The notes below the pieces were generated by a model, which made no database searches, was not told the DNA's origin, and saw only the letters and a list, made by a program, of their open reading frames with translations. From NCBI GenBank assembly GCA_030432015.1, contig JAUIHJ010000244.1, positions 1 to 10,412 of the forward strand: DNA of 10,412 bases, written 5' to 3'. Shown piece after piece: positions 1 to 8,420 of this stretch. Within the stretch, counting starts at the first letter, position 1. Every line of letters begins with the position of its first letter. Position numbers and translations under genes: made by a program. This DNA is from a bacterium (GTDB lineage Bacteria; Planctomycetota; Planctomycetia; Pirellulales; Pirellulaceae).

Positions 1-142
1 CGATCTTGCGACCCTCGATTTCAATCGGTTGAACGTCCAAGCCTCTCTTGCGAAGTGAGTCCAACTTCTTCGCGCCGCGTCGTCGTCGTTCGGCTACCGA
101 GACATAGGGTTTCCAACCGTAACCGGATCCGTAGCGTGCCAT
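1..142 (-). CDS. SWIM zinc-finger family protein, N-terminal fragment (runs off left edge)
   Basis: The minus strand reads ATG at 142-140 and stays open to the window edge, giving 47 complete codons. The peptide begins MARYGSGYGWKPYVSVAERR and continues with a Lys/Arg-rich stretch and then PIEIEGRKI. I recognise this as the characteristic start of bacterial SWIM zinc-finger proteins, which typically continue into a TFWGKAWC-like segment and a CxCx(n)CxH SWIM domain; those parts lie outside the window. A GGAG ribosome binding site (155-152) sits 9 bases before the ATG. The start is 35 bases beyond the stop of the SNF2 helicase on the same strand, so the two genes are probably co-transcribed. 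SWIM domains are thought to bind DNA or protein, and pairing with SNF2 ATPases is known in bacteria. The role here (helicase partner in DNA repair or remodelling) is inferred from that pairing. Confidence 0.82.
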   Translation of the reverse strand, partial: MARYGSGYGWKPYVSVAERRRRGAKKLDSLRKRGLDVQPIEIEGRKI

Positions 143-177
143 AATAGGTTACTCCGTTAACGGGCTGACGTAGCAAA

Positions 178-2901
178 TTAAACGGTGGCTCGCTCGACGT
201 CCAGCGAGACAAGTCCGATCAGAGCCTCATTACTCAATTCTGTGAGTAGCTTCTCGGCGCCTCCGGTCAACAGGTCATCGGCCAGTTGTTTCTTCTCTTC
301 GATCAGCGCGTCGATTTGCTCCTCAATCGTACCGCGACAAACGAACTTGTGAACCAGCACATTTCGTTTTTGGCCGATTCGAAACGCGCGATCGGTGGCC
401 TGAGTTTCGACGGCGGGGTTCCACCAGCGGTCGAAGTGAACGACATGCGACGCGGCGGTCAAATTCAGGCCCGTACCACCGGCCTTCAGTGACAAGATAA
501 AGAATGGCGGGCCATCGTCGCGCTGAAAACGGTCGACCAACTTCTGGCGACTCTTGACCGCAGTCCCGCCGTGCAGCACGAGTCCCGTCCGGCCAAACAC
601 CGTCGCCAAATAATCGGCCAGCGGACCGGTCATCTCGCGAAACTGAGTGAAGATCAACACCTTCTCCTGTCGGGACGCAATTTCATCGCAGATCTCAGCC
701 AGCCGGAGAAACTTGCCGCTCTCCTGGGGCTCAAAGCGGCCGTCCGAGTTCAGTTGGCTGGGGTGATTGCAAAGTTGCTTGAACCGCATGAGGTACGCTA
801 GCACCAAGCCTCGCCGCTTCATCCCGTCGAGCCCTTTCAGCGCATCTGCCAGTTCTTTGACGAGTTTCGTGTACATGGCCGCCTGCCGTTTGCTCAGTCC
901 ACACGATGCTTGCACCTCCGTCTTGTCCGGCAGATCCGCGATGATTGACTTGTCGGTCTTCATGCGGCGCAGAATGTAGGGCTGAACCAGACTGCGCAGC
1001 GGTGCATACCGGTTGTCCTGCTCGCCGGAACTCAAGTGCTTCACAAACGCCTGGAACTTCTTCTGCGAGCCCAGCAAACCAGGGCAGAGAAAGTCGAACA
1101 GCGACCACAGGTCCGACAAGCGGTTCTCGATCGGCGTTCCCGTTAATGCGATGCGGGCATCCGCCTTGACACGTTTGACGGCTTTGGTCTGCCGGGCCGC
1201 GGGGTTCTTGATCGCCTGCGCTTCATCCAACACGACCAGGCGCCAAGCGACATCAAGCAACCACGCCTGCCGCTGCAACATGCCGTACGTTGTTAACACG
1301 ACATCGACATCACGTAACGTCCGCTGCGGCCGCTCGGCCAGACGAGCCAGATCGTCCGCCGGGGTTTCCGACGGGTGAACGAAGACGGCGTTAAGCGACG
1401 GCGCAAACTTCTCGATCTCGGACTTCCAATTTGAGAGCAGCGAGGCCGGCAACACCAACAGCGTCGGTTTGCGTTTCCGTTGTGTTTTTTCCTTCGCCTG
1501 CAAGGTCAGCAGCAGCGCCAGGATCTGAATCGTCTTCCCGAGCCCCATATCGTCGGCCAAACATGCTCCTAACCCAAGGCTCGAGAGGAAGGAAAGCCAC
1601 CTGACACCGGTCTGCTGGTACGCACGCAGGGTCGCCTTCAGCAGCGCCCCGGGATCGGCTGCCGCGAGTTGCTCGGGGCGGCGCAAATCCGCGAGTAAAC
1701 TGCCGAGCCAGTCGCCTGCCTGGACGAACGACCAGTCGCGTGCGTCCTCTAACTGATCTTCGTCGTCCGCCAGATCCTTCGACGCACCGGCGAGCAACCG
1801 CATGCCTTCAACGAATGATACGCCATCTACGGCATCTTCCTCAATCTGTTTCCAATGCTCGAGGGCTTCGTTCAGCCGCTCGCGATCCACCTCCACCCAT
1901 TGCCCCCGAAGCAACACCAATCCATCGTCGGCTGCCATCAATTCGCGCCATTCCGCCGCCGACAGTTTCTGATCCCCGAGGGCCAACGAAACTTGAAAAT
2001 CCAGCATTCCCGCAGCATCGAACCGCTTCTGCTGGTTATCGCCAATCGTTACACTCACGCGGGGACGCGGTCGCTTCTTCCACCAATCCGGCAGCCGCAC
2101 GAGGACGCCACTCTCCTTGAACAGCGGCACCTCCTTGAGAAAGCGATAGGCTTGAGGCGGCGTCCACGCGAGCGGCTGATAGATGTCTCCCGATTCAATC
2201 AATTCCCGCGCGAACTCACTGCGCTGTGAGGCAGTATGCACCGGCGAGAGCAGTTGAATCAGTGTTTTCTTGTCACGCTGGCCGCTGTATTGCCGCAAGG
2301 CATTGCTGAGAGGCTGGTACTGCACGCGCGAACTTGAAGTCACCGTCGGCGCGTACGTCGCAATAAACGCAAACGGGTAGTCGACGTCACGTTTATTCTC
2401 AGCCAGGTGAAAGCAGACTCGCCCCACCTGATGCCACAGCGAAGCGCGACGCTTGAGAAAGCCCGACAAGCCAGTCTCGAAAGCCGCTCCCTCCGTCCGC
2501 ACCCACGCATCCAGGTCCGACCAGACGGCGGCCAGCCCATCGCTGGTAATGTACTCTGCTCCCTGCATCGGCGGCGCGTTGTGTACGACGGCGTCGAGTT
2601 CCGTCGCGTCGGGTGGAGGCGTCACTTCGCCGCCGGTGTGGGACGAGTGGCACAGCTCGGAAAGGTAACGCCCGGCGAACGATCGCCAGTAGTCGAGCGA
2701 TGGCGGAAGCGTGGCGGCCAACTTCTCGGTCGCCAACACGAACAACCCTTCCGCTTGTGAGGCAGCGAACGCCTTGGCGAGGTTAGAGGCCTGCCGATCG
2801 GTAGCACCCCCTCCATCAACTTCCAGCAGCGTACCTTGCACACTCGACGATTCGATCGCCACGACCCGCCCTGCCGGAGTGAAAGCTAATACGAAATTCA
2901 T
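178..2901 (-). CDS. SNF2/Rad54-family DEAD/DEAH-like helicase (bacterial SNF2 type)
   Basis: This is a 907-residue cytoplasmic ATP-dependent DNA translocase of superfamily 2. Residues are numbered from the TTG one codon upstream. The first ~400 residues are the variable bacterial N-terminal region, with an SNF2-associated segment around 290-360. The ATPase core follows: motif I DDMGLGKT (451-458), motif II DEAQ (560-563), motif III LTGTP (587-591), motif V around AGGTGLNL (808-815), and motif VI QATDRAFRIGQ (835-845). All key residues are present, so it should be active. The length is normal for bacterial SNF2 proteins. I chose ATG at 2901 over TTG at 2904 because an AGGG lies 7 bases before the ATG but only 4 before the TTG. 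It precedes the SWIM zinc-finger gene by 35 bases and is divergent from the sigma factor gene. A role in DNA repair, transcription recycling or defence cannot be separated from sequence alone. Confidence 0.95.
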   Translation of the reverse strand: MNFVLAFTPAGRVVAIESSSVQGTLLEVDGGGATDRQASNLAKAFAASQAEGLFVLATEKLAATLPPSLDYWRSFAGRYLSELCHSSHTGGEVTPPPDATELDAVVHNAPPMQGAEYITSDGLAAVWSDLDAWVRTEGAAFETGLSGFLKRRASLWHQVGRVCFHLAENKRDVDYPFAFIATYAPTVTSSSRVQYQPLSNALRQYSGQRDKKTLIQLLSPVHTASQRSEFARELIESGDIYQPLAWTPPQAYRFLKEVPLFKESGVLVRLPDWWKKRPRPRVSVTIGDNQQKRFDAAGMLDFQVSLALGDQKLSAAEWRELMAADDGLVLLRGQWVEVDRERLNEALEHWKQIEEDAVDGVSFVEGMRLLAGASKDLADDEDQLEDARDWSFVQAGDWLGSLLADLRRPEQLAAADPGALLKATLRAYQQTGVRWLSFLSSLGLGACLADDMGLGKTIQILALLLTLQAKEKTQRKRKPTLLVLPASLLSNWKSEIEKFAPSLNAVFVHPSETPADDLARLAERPQRTLRDVDVVLTTYGMLQRQAWLLDVAWRLVVLDEAQAIKNPAARQTKAVKRVKADARIALTGTPIENRLSDLWSLFDFLCPGLLGSQKKFQAFVKHLSSGEQDNRYAPLRSLVQPYILRRMKTDKSIIADLPDKTEVQASCGLSKRQAAMYTKLVKELADALKGLDGMKRRGLVLAYLMRFKQLCNHPSQLNSDGRFEPQESGKFLRLAEICDEIASRQEKVLIFTQFREMTGPLADYLATVFGRTGLVLHGGTAVKSRQKLVDRFQRDDGPPFFILSLKAGGTGLNLTAASHVVHFDRWWNPAVETQATDRAFRIGQKRNVLVHKFVCRGTIEEQIDALIEEKKQLADDLLTGGAEKLLTELSNEALIGLVSLDVERATV

Positions 2902-3115
2902 CAACGATCCCTATCGTGCATCTTTCAACGATCAACGGACGAGCGACTATGATAGCGAAGCAGTTCCGTGCGTTGCAGGTGTGACAGGTTCGAGGTCACC
3001 GGAGGCAGGTCGGAGCCCTCAGTCGGCTCGGATTTCATCGCGGGTGCCGGGATAGAATTCAAGCGGTTAGAATGAACCTCAATCGTGACTCGGTCGTGTG
3101 TAGGCAGAAACCACG
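2902..3115. promoter_or_regulatory. Divergent intergenic region between helicase and sigma factor genes
   Basis: These 214 bases lie between two divergent genes and must hold at least one promoter for each unless transcription enters from elsewhere. I see TCAACGATC twice (2901-2909 and 2925-2933), the second followed by a partial third copy. TAGAAT, one base off a sigma-70 -10 element, occurs twice at 3053-3058 and 3068-3073, but neither has a recognisable -35 box at 16-18 bases. No firm promoter can be named. A TAG at 3101-3103 closes the sigma factor frame upstream, so that gene cannot begin further left. Confidence 0.4.
2909..2912 (-). promoter_or_regulatory. Ribosome binding site deciding the helicase start
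   Basis: On the minus strand AGGG (within TAGGGAT) stands 7 bases before the ATG at 2901, a normal spacing. The alternative TTG at 2904 would leave only 4 bases, so the ATG is favoured. Confidence 0.6.
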
Positions 3116-3733
3116 TTGAACACTTCGTCATCGCATCATGAACCGGCAAACCCTGGCTCAACCGACGATGGTTTGGTCGATGGGATTCAGGCGCACGACG
3201 AGCAAGCGTGGTCGCAATTTGTTGACGAATACTCGCCGCTGATTTATCTATGGTGCAGAAACTGCGACCTGCAGCCAGCAGATGCTCTGGACGTGTCACA
3301 GCAGGTGTTTCAAGCGGTCAGCCGATCCATAACAAGCTTCTCTCGAAGAAGCGGCAACGGGAGTTTCCGAGGCTGGCTCTTTATCGTGACGATCAACCTG
3401 ATCCGCAACTACCTGACTCGCACACTTCGCGGACCGCGTCCCCAAGGGGGGACGTCGATTCAAATCCGGTTGTTGCAGGAGCCAGATTTGGTCGACGAGG
3501 AATCGTTGTCCGCGGTTCCATCTTCTGACGAAGCTTCTTCGATTCAGTCAATTCTCGACACTGCACGGTCGAGCTTTGACGACCGCACCTGGCAGTGTTT
3601 TTGGCTGGTCGCCATGGAGGGGCATTCTGCGGTAGAGGTTGCCGCTCAATTTGGCATGCAACCCGCCGCCGTTCGCCAGGCGAAATATCGCGTCACGCAA
3701 CGACTGCGACGGGATCTGAAAGATCTTTCCTGA
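3116..3733 (+). CDS. ECF-type RNA polymerase sigma factor (sigma-70 family)
   Basis: This 205-residue protein directs RNA polymerase to a small set of promoters. Region 2 spans about residues 30-103: it includes YLWCRNCDLQPADALDVSQQ, in the place of the core-binding DxxDxxQ helix, and FRGWLFIVTINLIRNYLTR, the -10 recognition part. An acidic linker (about 104-145) leads to region 4, about 150-200, with the helix-turn-helix VEVAAQFGMQPAAVRQAKYR. There is no region 1 or 3, as usual for ECF factors. The start is TTG at 3116; no ATG or GTG fits in frame before region 2, and a TAG at 3101 closes the frame upstream. The ribosome binding site is weak. The kinase gene follows after 133 bases on the same strand. 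ECF factors beside Ser/Thr kinases are a known planctomycete arrangement, so the kinase is its likely regulator (inferred). Confidence 0.93.
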   Translation: MNTSSSHHEPANPGSTDDGLVDGIQAHDEQAWSQFVDEYSPLIYLWCRNCDLQPADALDVSQQVFQAVSRSITSFSRRSGNGSFRGWLFIVTINLIRNYLTRTLRGPRPQGGTSIQIRLLQEPDLVDEESLSAVPSSDEASSIQSILDTARSSFDDRTWQCFWLVAMEGHSAVEVAAQFGMQPAAVRQAKYRVTQRLRRDLKDLS

Positions 3734-3854
3734 TTCCTAAGTCGTGTCACAATAGGCGGTTGTCGCGACGAACGTGGGGGCCACCAGTCCGCCGGGCGAA
3801 CAAGGCGTTGCGCTGCTGTGTTGTTCTTGTAGTCGAGTTCAAACCATCGCCGTT

Positions 3855-3860
3855 AGGAGG
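3855..3860 (+). promoter_or_regulatory. Strong Shine-Dalgarno deciding the kinase start
   Basis: A full AGGAGG lies 6 bases before ATG at 3867. It supports that start over the GTG at 3774, which would add 31 residues that look unlike the family. Confidence 0.85.
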
Positions 3861-3866
3861 AACGCC

Positions 3867-6800
3867 ATGAAGCTGACGTGCCCTACCGAAAACCGCCTTC
3901 GTGAATTCCTTGAAGGAACGGTGAGCGACGCTGAAGCAGAGCAGATATCGGTCCATGTCGAAGATTGTGCCAGCTGCGAACTCGTTTTATCACGGCTCGA
4001 GAGCAGCCAAGACCCTGTGTTAGCGAGGCTTCGGGACGGGCTCCGGATCGAACGCTTTCTCAACGAGCCGGAACTTTGCCGGCTCCGTAACACTGCCGAT
4101 CTGTCACTCACCGATACGTCTGCTGAACCCGAAGCCGAAGAGCACTTTGCCCGCGGCAAGCGGCTGCGAGACTATCGCCTCGTAAGAAAAATTGGCGAAG
4201 GGGGAATGGGCACGGTCTATCAGGCAGTTCATGTTCACTTAGGTAAGAGCGTCGCACTCAAGATCCTTCCGACGGACAAATTGCGGTCCAAGAATTCTGT
4301 AAGCCGGTTTCGGCAGGAGATGCGTGCCGTTGGTAGTGTAAGCCACCCAAATGTCGTGAGCGCATCCGACGCTGGCACCGTCGATGGTCAGCACTTTCTG
4401 GTTATGGAACTGGTCGAGGGAGCTGACCTCGCGCGAATCATCCACGGCCGTGGTCCGCTAAGCGTCGCAGACGCCTGCAAGATCATTCATCAGGCTGCCA
4501 TCGGTCTCCAGCACGCACACGATAACGGCCTTGTGCATCGGGATGTCAAGCCATCCAACTTGATGCTCGCAACGGATGGAACCGTGAAAGTCCTCGACCT
4601 CGGCCTGGCTGGATTAAACAACACGGAGTTTGAGTCAACGGCGAACGTCGTCGTCGGCGACCGTCTCACGTCCGTCGGGCAGATCATGGGCACGCTCGAC
4701 TACATGGCCCCCGAGCAAATTACTGCGAGCACCCGAGTTGACGGCCGGGCAGACATCTATGCGCTCGGCGCCACGCTTTTTCAGTTACTTACAAAGCGCA
4801 CTCCCTGCGGAGACCGATCAGCGGATACCCCGGAACGAATTGAGGCCGTGCTGCATCAGCCGCCGCTGGATATCGCGACGTTTCGAACTGACGTGCCAGA
4901 GGGATTGCGTGTTCTGTTGCGAGAAATGCTTGCAAAATCGCCGCAGGATCGACCCCAGTCGGCGAGTGACCTCGCCAGCGAGTTGAGCCGTTTTACGGCC
5001 GACGCAGACTTGGTTGCACTTGCTGAGGAATGCAAGACGAGCCTCGACATGCCATCGGCCGATGTGGATGTCACCGACGACGTTTCGTTTGTCGTCGCGC
5101 GTTCCGAATCGCAGCCGAAAGTGGATTCGATTCGATTGCCAAACCGGATCCGCCGGAATCGAAGCATCCTTGCATTCGCAGCTGCCGTCCTGCTATTGGT
5201 AACTCTAGCAGTGTATTCGGCCATCACATTCCGCACCGAACACGGAACCGTCGAGGTCACTTTCCCGAACGGAGTAAATGCTGCCGACGTGCGACTTGCA
5301 CTCGACAAGGATGGCAAGACCGTTCGTGTGATGGAAATGTCGGGGCGCTGGACCGTCGACATCGAAGCGGGCCGCTACGACATGAGACTTCTCTCTGGTG
5401 ATGAGCAGTTCGAATTGGTCGCTGGCGTTTTGACCGTGAAGTCGGGCCAGACGTCCATCGTTCAGATACGCCAGATACCACGGCATACCACGACACCACC
5501 CAATATTGAGGAGATATTTCGGCGAGGCCAATACGAGCAGGCGGCGGAACTCGCCGAGCGGGAAGCGAGCCGGAATCCAGATGATCGGCCCAATCATGGG
5601 CGAGCTGCAGTCATGTGGTTGTACGTCGGTCTGCAGGATCGTGACAATGAACGCGCCAGAGAGCGATTCGAATACCATCGAAATTGGCTGGCGGATCGAT
5701 GGAGCAAAACGGGCGAAGCACCGCGGACCATCCCACGGATTTGCTGTATGCAGGCAAACCCGCCGGGGGACTTGGGCCGCATGGTCGCGGCGATCATCGA
5801 GGAGGCGGACCGCTATCCGCAAGAAGCGTGGCAATATGCGCATTCGCGGATGGTGGTCCTGTACCGTCTGAGGCACTATGAAAAGGCCCTCGAAGCGCTG
5901 CAGGAGTGCCGCCGACTCGCCCCCCGAGATCCCATGCGAGTAGCCGTTGACCACCTCTGGTCCGCAATGATCTTGCACAACATGGGGCAAATCGCGGCCG
6001 GAATTGGTGACCTGCAAATGGCACTGCAATTGATCCATGAAGACCGTCCCCAAGACGGGCGAGCGATTTCATCAAAGTTGTTTGACTTCGTCGAATCGCA
6101 TGCCGCGTTAGAAGAAGCGAGCCGCATGACGTGGGAGATGACGGAACCGCCAACCCAAGTCGAAGCATCCACCCCCTATTCGTTATGTGTCGATGACTTT
6201 CGTTTGTCGAAGTGGCGTTCGAGTTCCGACCCGATTACAAGTGCGGCGCTGTCCGCCGACGGAAAGGTCGCAGTCTTGGGGCTGGGTTGGCGACCTGGAA
6301 CCTGGGAATGGTGGAAAGTGGATGACTTCGATGAGGAGTCCCTGTGCGTCTCCGACAATGAGGTGGTTCGGCGACAAGGTGGGCAACCCATCCGCTCGGT
6401 TGCGATCCATCCCTTTATGGAAATCGCTGCACTTGGAAGGTGGTACGGTGCCGTTGACGTCGTTCACCTGGCCGACGGCAAGATCCTGGCTACTTACGAA
6501 ACCAGCATCGGCAAGCTCCGCAAGGCCAATAGCGTCCGGTTTTCCGAAGGCGGACGCAACTTGCTGATCGGGTATCAGTCGAATCGTCTTGTTGACTGGA
6601 TTTGGCGGGATGACAAAGTCTCCGCACAACATACATTTCCTCAACCCGTTTGGAAGGTCTTTGAAACGCAGGGCGGAAATATTGGGGTTGGTGGGCAGCT
6701 TTGGAATCGCCACACCGGCGCGACGCGAACATTGGTCGAGGGAGCAACGATTTCGGCGCTGTCACCGGACGGCAACATCGCGATCGTCCGCCGTGGTCCG

Positions 6801-7229
6801 CACCTGCAATTGTTTGATGTTCGCCGCAACGAGGTCGCGGGGACGTTGGAATTCGAAAGCGAGGCAACGAACGTTGTACCCTTCTGGGAAGCGAACCACC
6901 TCATTACCGGCCATAAGAACGGTGAGATACGATGCCACGATATACTCACGCGGGAGAGCATTCTGCTGGGCAGTTTGCACCAAAACCACGGCGTCGAGCA
7001 GATGGAGGTGGATGCGTCCGGTCGGTACTTGCTAACGGCCACGGGTAAACGCATCAACCGCGGCCAGGCTAACGACCACCAGATCGCCATCTGGAGGCTA
7101 TCGGATGGTCTGCTTTCAAAGTCAAAGGCGGCACTCACGTCCAGCGCTGACCACGTCGACGGACGACGCCGTCAAGTCCGACAGCAGATTCACCGCGAAC
7201 TCGTGCAGGCGTCCGGCACCGCGAGGTAA
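3867..7229 (+). CDS. Transmembrane Ser/Thr protein kinase with N-terminal anti-sigma-like zinc motif and C-terminal TPR/WD40-like region
   Basis: The product has 1120 residues. Residues 1-45 hold Cys5, then His30-x3-Cys34-x2-Cys37, matching the zinc-binding anti-sigma motif. The kinase domain spans about 103-375: glycine loop GEGGMGTV (110-117), Lys132 in VALKI, catalytic HRDVKPSN (224-231), DLG replacing DFG (244-246), and MAPEQ (280-284). All catalytic residues are present, so it should phosphorylate Ser/Thr. A single membrane helix lies at about 433-455. Beyond it are a small beta-rich segment (455-540), TPR-like helices (about 545-740), and degenerate WD40-like blades (about 785-1080; e.g. 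SALSPDGNIAIV, QIAIWRLSDG). By topology the kinase is cytoplasmic and the repeats lie across the membrane. Its position after the ECF sigma gene suggests it binds or phosphorylates that factor; this is inferred. WD40 repeats are recognised by pattern only and their number is uncertain. Confidence 0.93.
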   Translation: MKLTCPTENRLREFLEGTVSDAEAEQISVHVEDCASCELVLSRLESSQDPVLARLRDGLRIERFLNEPELCRLRNTADLSLTDTSAEPEAEEHFARGKRLRDYRLVRKIGEGGMGTVYQAVHVHLGKSVALKILPTDKLRSKNSVSRFRQEMRAVGSVSHPNVVSASDAGTVDGQHFLVMELVEGADLARIIHGRGPLSVADACKIIHQAAIGLQHAHDNGLVHRDVKPSNLMLATDGTVKVLDLGLAGLNNTEFESTANVVVGDRLTSVGQIMGTLDYMAPEQITASTRVDGRADIYALGATLFQLLTKRTPCGDRSADTPERIEAVLHQPPLDIATFRTDVPEGLRVLLREMLAKSPQDRPQSASDLASELSRFTADADLVALAEECKTSLDMPSADVDVTDDVSFVVARSESQPKVDSIRLPNRIRRNRSILAFAAAVLLLVTLAVYSAITFRTEHGTVEVTFPNGVNAADVRLALDKDGKTVRVMEMSGRWTVDIEAGRYDMRLLSGDEQFELVAGVLTVKSGQTSIVQIRQIPRHTTTPPNIEEIFRRGQYEQAAELAEREASRNPDDRPNHGRAAVMWLYVGLQDRDNERARERFEYHRNWLADRWSKTGEAPRTIPRICCMQANPPGDLGRMVAAIIEEADRYPQEAWQYAHSRMVVLYRLRHYEKALEALQECRRLAPRDPMRVAVDHLWSAMILHNMGQIAAGIGDLQMALQLIHEDRPQDGRAISSKLFDFVESHAALEEASRMTWEMTEPPTQVEASTPYSLCVDDFRLSKWRSSSDPITSAALSADGKVAVLGLGWRPGTWEWWKVDDFDEESLCVSDNEVVRRQGGQPIRSVAIHPFMEIAALGRWYGAVDVVHLADGKILATYETSIGKLRKANSVRFSEGGRNLLIGYQSNRLVDWIWRDDKVSAQHTFPQPVWKVFETQGGNIGVGGQLWNRHTGATRTLVEGATISALSPDGNIAIVRRGPHLQLFDVRRNEVAGTLEFESEATNVVPFWEANHLITGHKNGEIRCHDILTRESILLGSLHQNHGVEQMEVDASGRYLLTATGKRINRGQANDHQIAIWRLSDGLLSKSKAALTSSADHVDGRRRQVRQQIHRELVQASGTAR

Positions 7230-7378
7230 CCGTAGGCCCGGTGTTTTCCCCGGACCGAAGAGCTCCCGGTTGTCGTGGAACCTGCCGGAACTCCGCGCGG
7301 GACCGTTCCATTTCGTCGAACGTTGTCGTCGCGAGTACGGCTCACTCCGGCCGTGCAGCGATGACGAAGGTGTGAACG

Positions 7379-8182
7379 ATGCAATTTGCAATTCCTTACA
7401 TCGTGGGCTTGCTAATCGGCGTCCCGGTCGGATTGTTGTCCGGACGATTTCGCAAAAAGCCGCTCGCTGTCCGCATCGCGGGTGGCTTGGCGGTTGGCGT
7501 CGGCATTGCAGTCACGATAAACGCGTCCGTCGAATTACTCGAATTGGTAGGCGTTTGGCCAGCCGCTCAACGCCCGCCGGTGTCGTCATCCGAGCAAACA
7601 AGGAACGCCGTTGCTGGGGAACCCGTCGAGACTCCTCCCGCCGCGACGGTCGAGCCATCCTCCTGGGAGCAGGAACAGCGTTACGACGATGGCGTTTTGA
7701 AGGCAGAGCGAACGGTCACACGAAACGCTCAGGGCGAATTGGTGCCACACGGGCCCGCGTCGACGTATTATCCGAATGGCCAATTAAAATGGACGGGGCA
7801 CTATGAAATGGGACGGCAGACTGGGGCCTGGCAGGAGTATTTCCCCGACGGCAAGAAAGAAGGCGAGGGACACATTTCGGCAGATGGCAATGCCGAAGAG
7901 ATTCACTGGCACCACAACGGCAAATCAGAGTCGCAGGGGACATGGCGTAATGGCAAGAAGCACGGCGAATGGAAGACCTGGTTTGCGACCGGGCAGCCAG
8001 CCGGCGTGTTCAATTTTCAAAATGGCATACCTGATGGCGAATTCCGCGAGTGGCATCCGAACGGCCAACGAAAGCTCCGAGCCGAATTCGAATCTGGAGT
8101 TCCTCGCGAACCCGTTCAGCGATGGGATGAAAATGGAACTCTGATTTCGCCCAACGCGAGTGAGTCACTGGGGCAGTTTTGA
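7379..8182 (+). CDS. Membrane-anchored MORN-repeat (YwqK-like) protein
   Basis: The product has 267 residues. Two hydrophobic segments lie at about 3-22 and 33-58, joined by the basic loop RFRKKPLAVR, which should be cytoplasmic by the positive-inside rule; the rest would then be outside the cytoplasm. A Pro/Glu-rich linker (about 60-98) leads to MORN_2-type repeats at about 120-252, seen as recurring G-x-W/F-x-x-Y/W-x-x-(D/N)-G units: GPASTYYPNGQLKWTG, GAWQEYFPDGKKEGEG, GEWKTWFATGQPAG and GEFREWHPNGQRKLRA. Such repeats are protein or lipid contact modules; some databases label the family an antitoxin, but there is no toxin gene here. ATG at 7379 follows AAGG with 8 bases between. It lies 149 bases after the kinase gene on the same strand. 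It may belong to the same signalling unit, but that rests on position only. Confidence 0.88.
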   Translation: MQFAIPYIVGLLIGVPVGLLSGRFRKKPLAVRIAGGLAVGVGIAVTINASVELLELVGVWPAAQRPPVSSSEQTRNAVAGEPVETPPAATVEPSSWEQEQRYDDGVLKAERTVTRNAQGELVPHGPASTYYPNGQLKWTGHYEMGRQTGAWQEYFPDGKKEGEGHISADGNAEEIHWHHNGKSESQGTWRNGKKHGEWKTWFATGQPAGVFNFQNGIPDGEFREWHPNGQRKLRAEFESGVPREPVQRWDENGTLISPNASESLGQF

Positions 8183-8373
8183 ATTCGAGTTGAGCGACCA
8201 TGTTGCTGGGATGTCGGGATGGTGGAGGATTCGAACAAGGCCATGTTCGAGTCGGCATCACCCACAGCCGGAGCAGCCCCGGCGCGTGCATGGGAATCGG
8301 CCACCCACACTGAGTCACATCGCGCGGATCAGAAGGACCGGCGGCGTCCGTTCTCATTGCAACGGACCTGGTA

Positions 8374-8418
8374 CCTCGATAGATTAACGCTTATCGATGC
8401 GTTCGCGTTTTATCGAGG
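8374..8418 (+). promoter_or_regulatory. Inverted repeat covering the DUF1501 ribosome binding site
   Basis: CCTCGATA (8374-8381) and TATCGAGG (8411-8418) are perfect 8-base inverted repeats. A second short pair, AACGC (8386-8390) and GCGTT (8399-8403), nests inside. The right arm takes in four bases of the GAGGAG Shine-Dalgarno (8415-8420). In RNA this could hide the site and lower translation; as DNA it could be an operator. The pairing is read directly, and the function is inferred. Confidence 0.45.
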
Positions 8419-8420
8419 AG
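8415..8420 (+). promoter_or_regulatory. Shine-Dalgarno deciding the DUF1501 start
   Basis: GAGGAG lies 6 bases before ATG at 8427. The upstream in-frame ATG at 8397 has no such site and sits inside the loop of the inverted repeat. Confidence 0.75.

Noticed and set aside
21..212. Minus-strand 63-residue open frame
   Set aside because: It overlaps the SWIM gene start and the helicase end in another frame, and the SWIM frame has a recognisable family sequence and a ribosome binding site.
3774..3866. 31-residue N-terminal extension of the kinase from a GTG
   Set aside because: There is no ribosome binding site at the GTG, while AGGAGG precedes ATG 3867 at ideal spacing, and the zinc motif begins just after that ATG.
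5205..6053. 282-residue minus-strand open frame inside the kinase gene
   Set aside because: It is the antisense shadow of an intact kinase reading frame and shows no family features.
7379..8182. Toxin-antitoxin system suggested by the YwqK family label
   Set aside because: No toxin-like gene is adjacent, and two membrane segments plus MORN repeats point to a structural or contact role.
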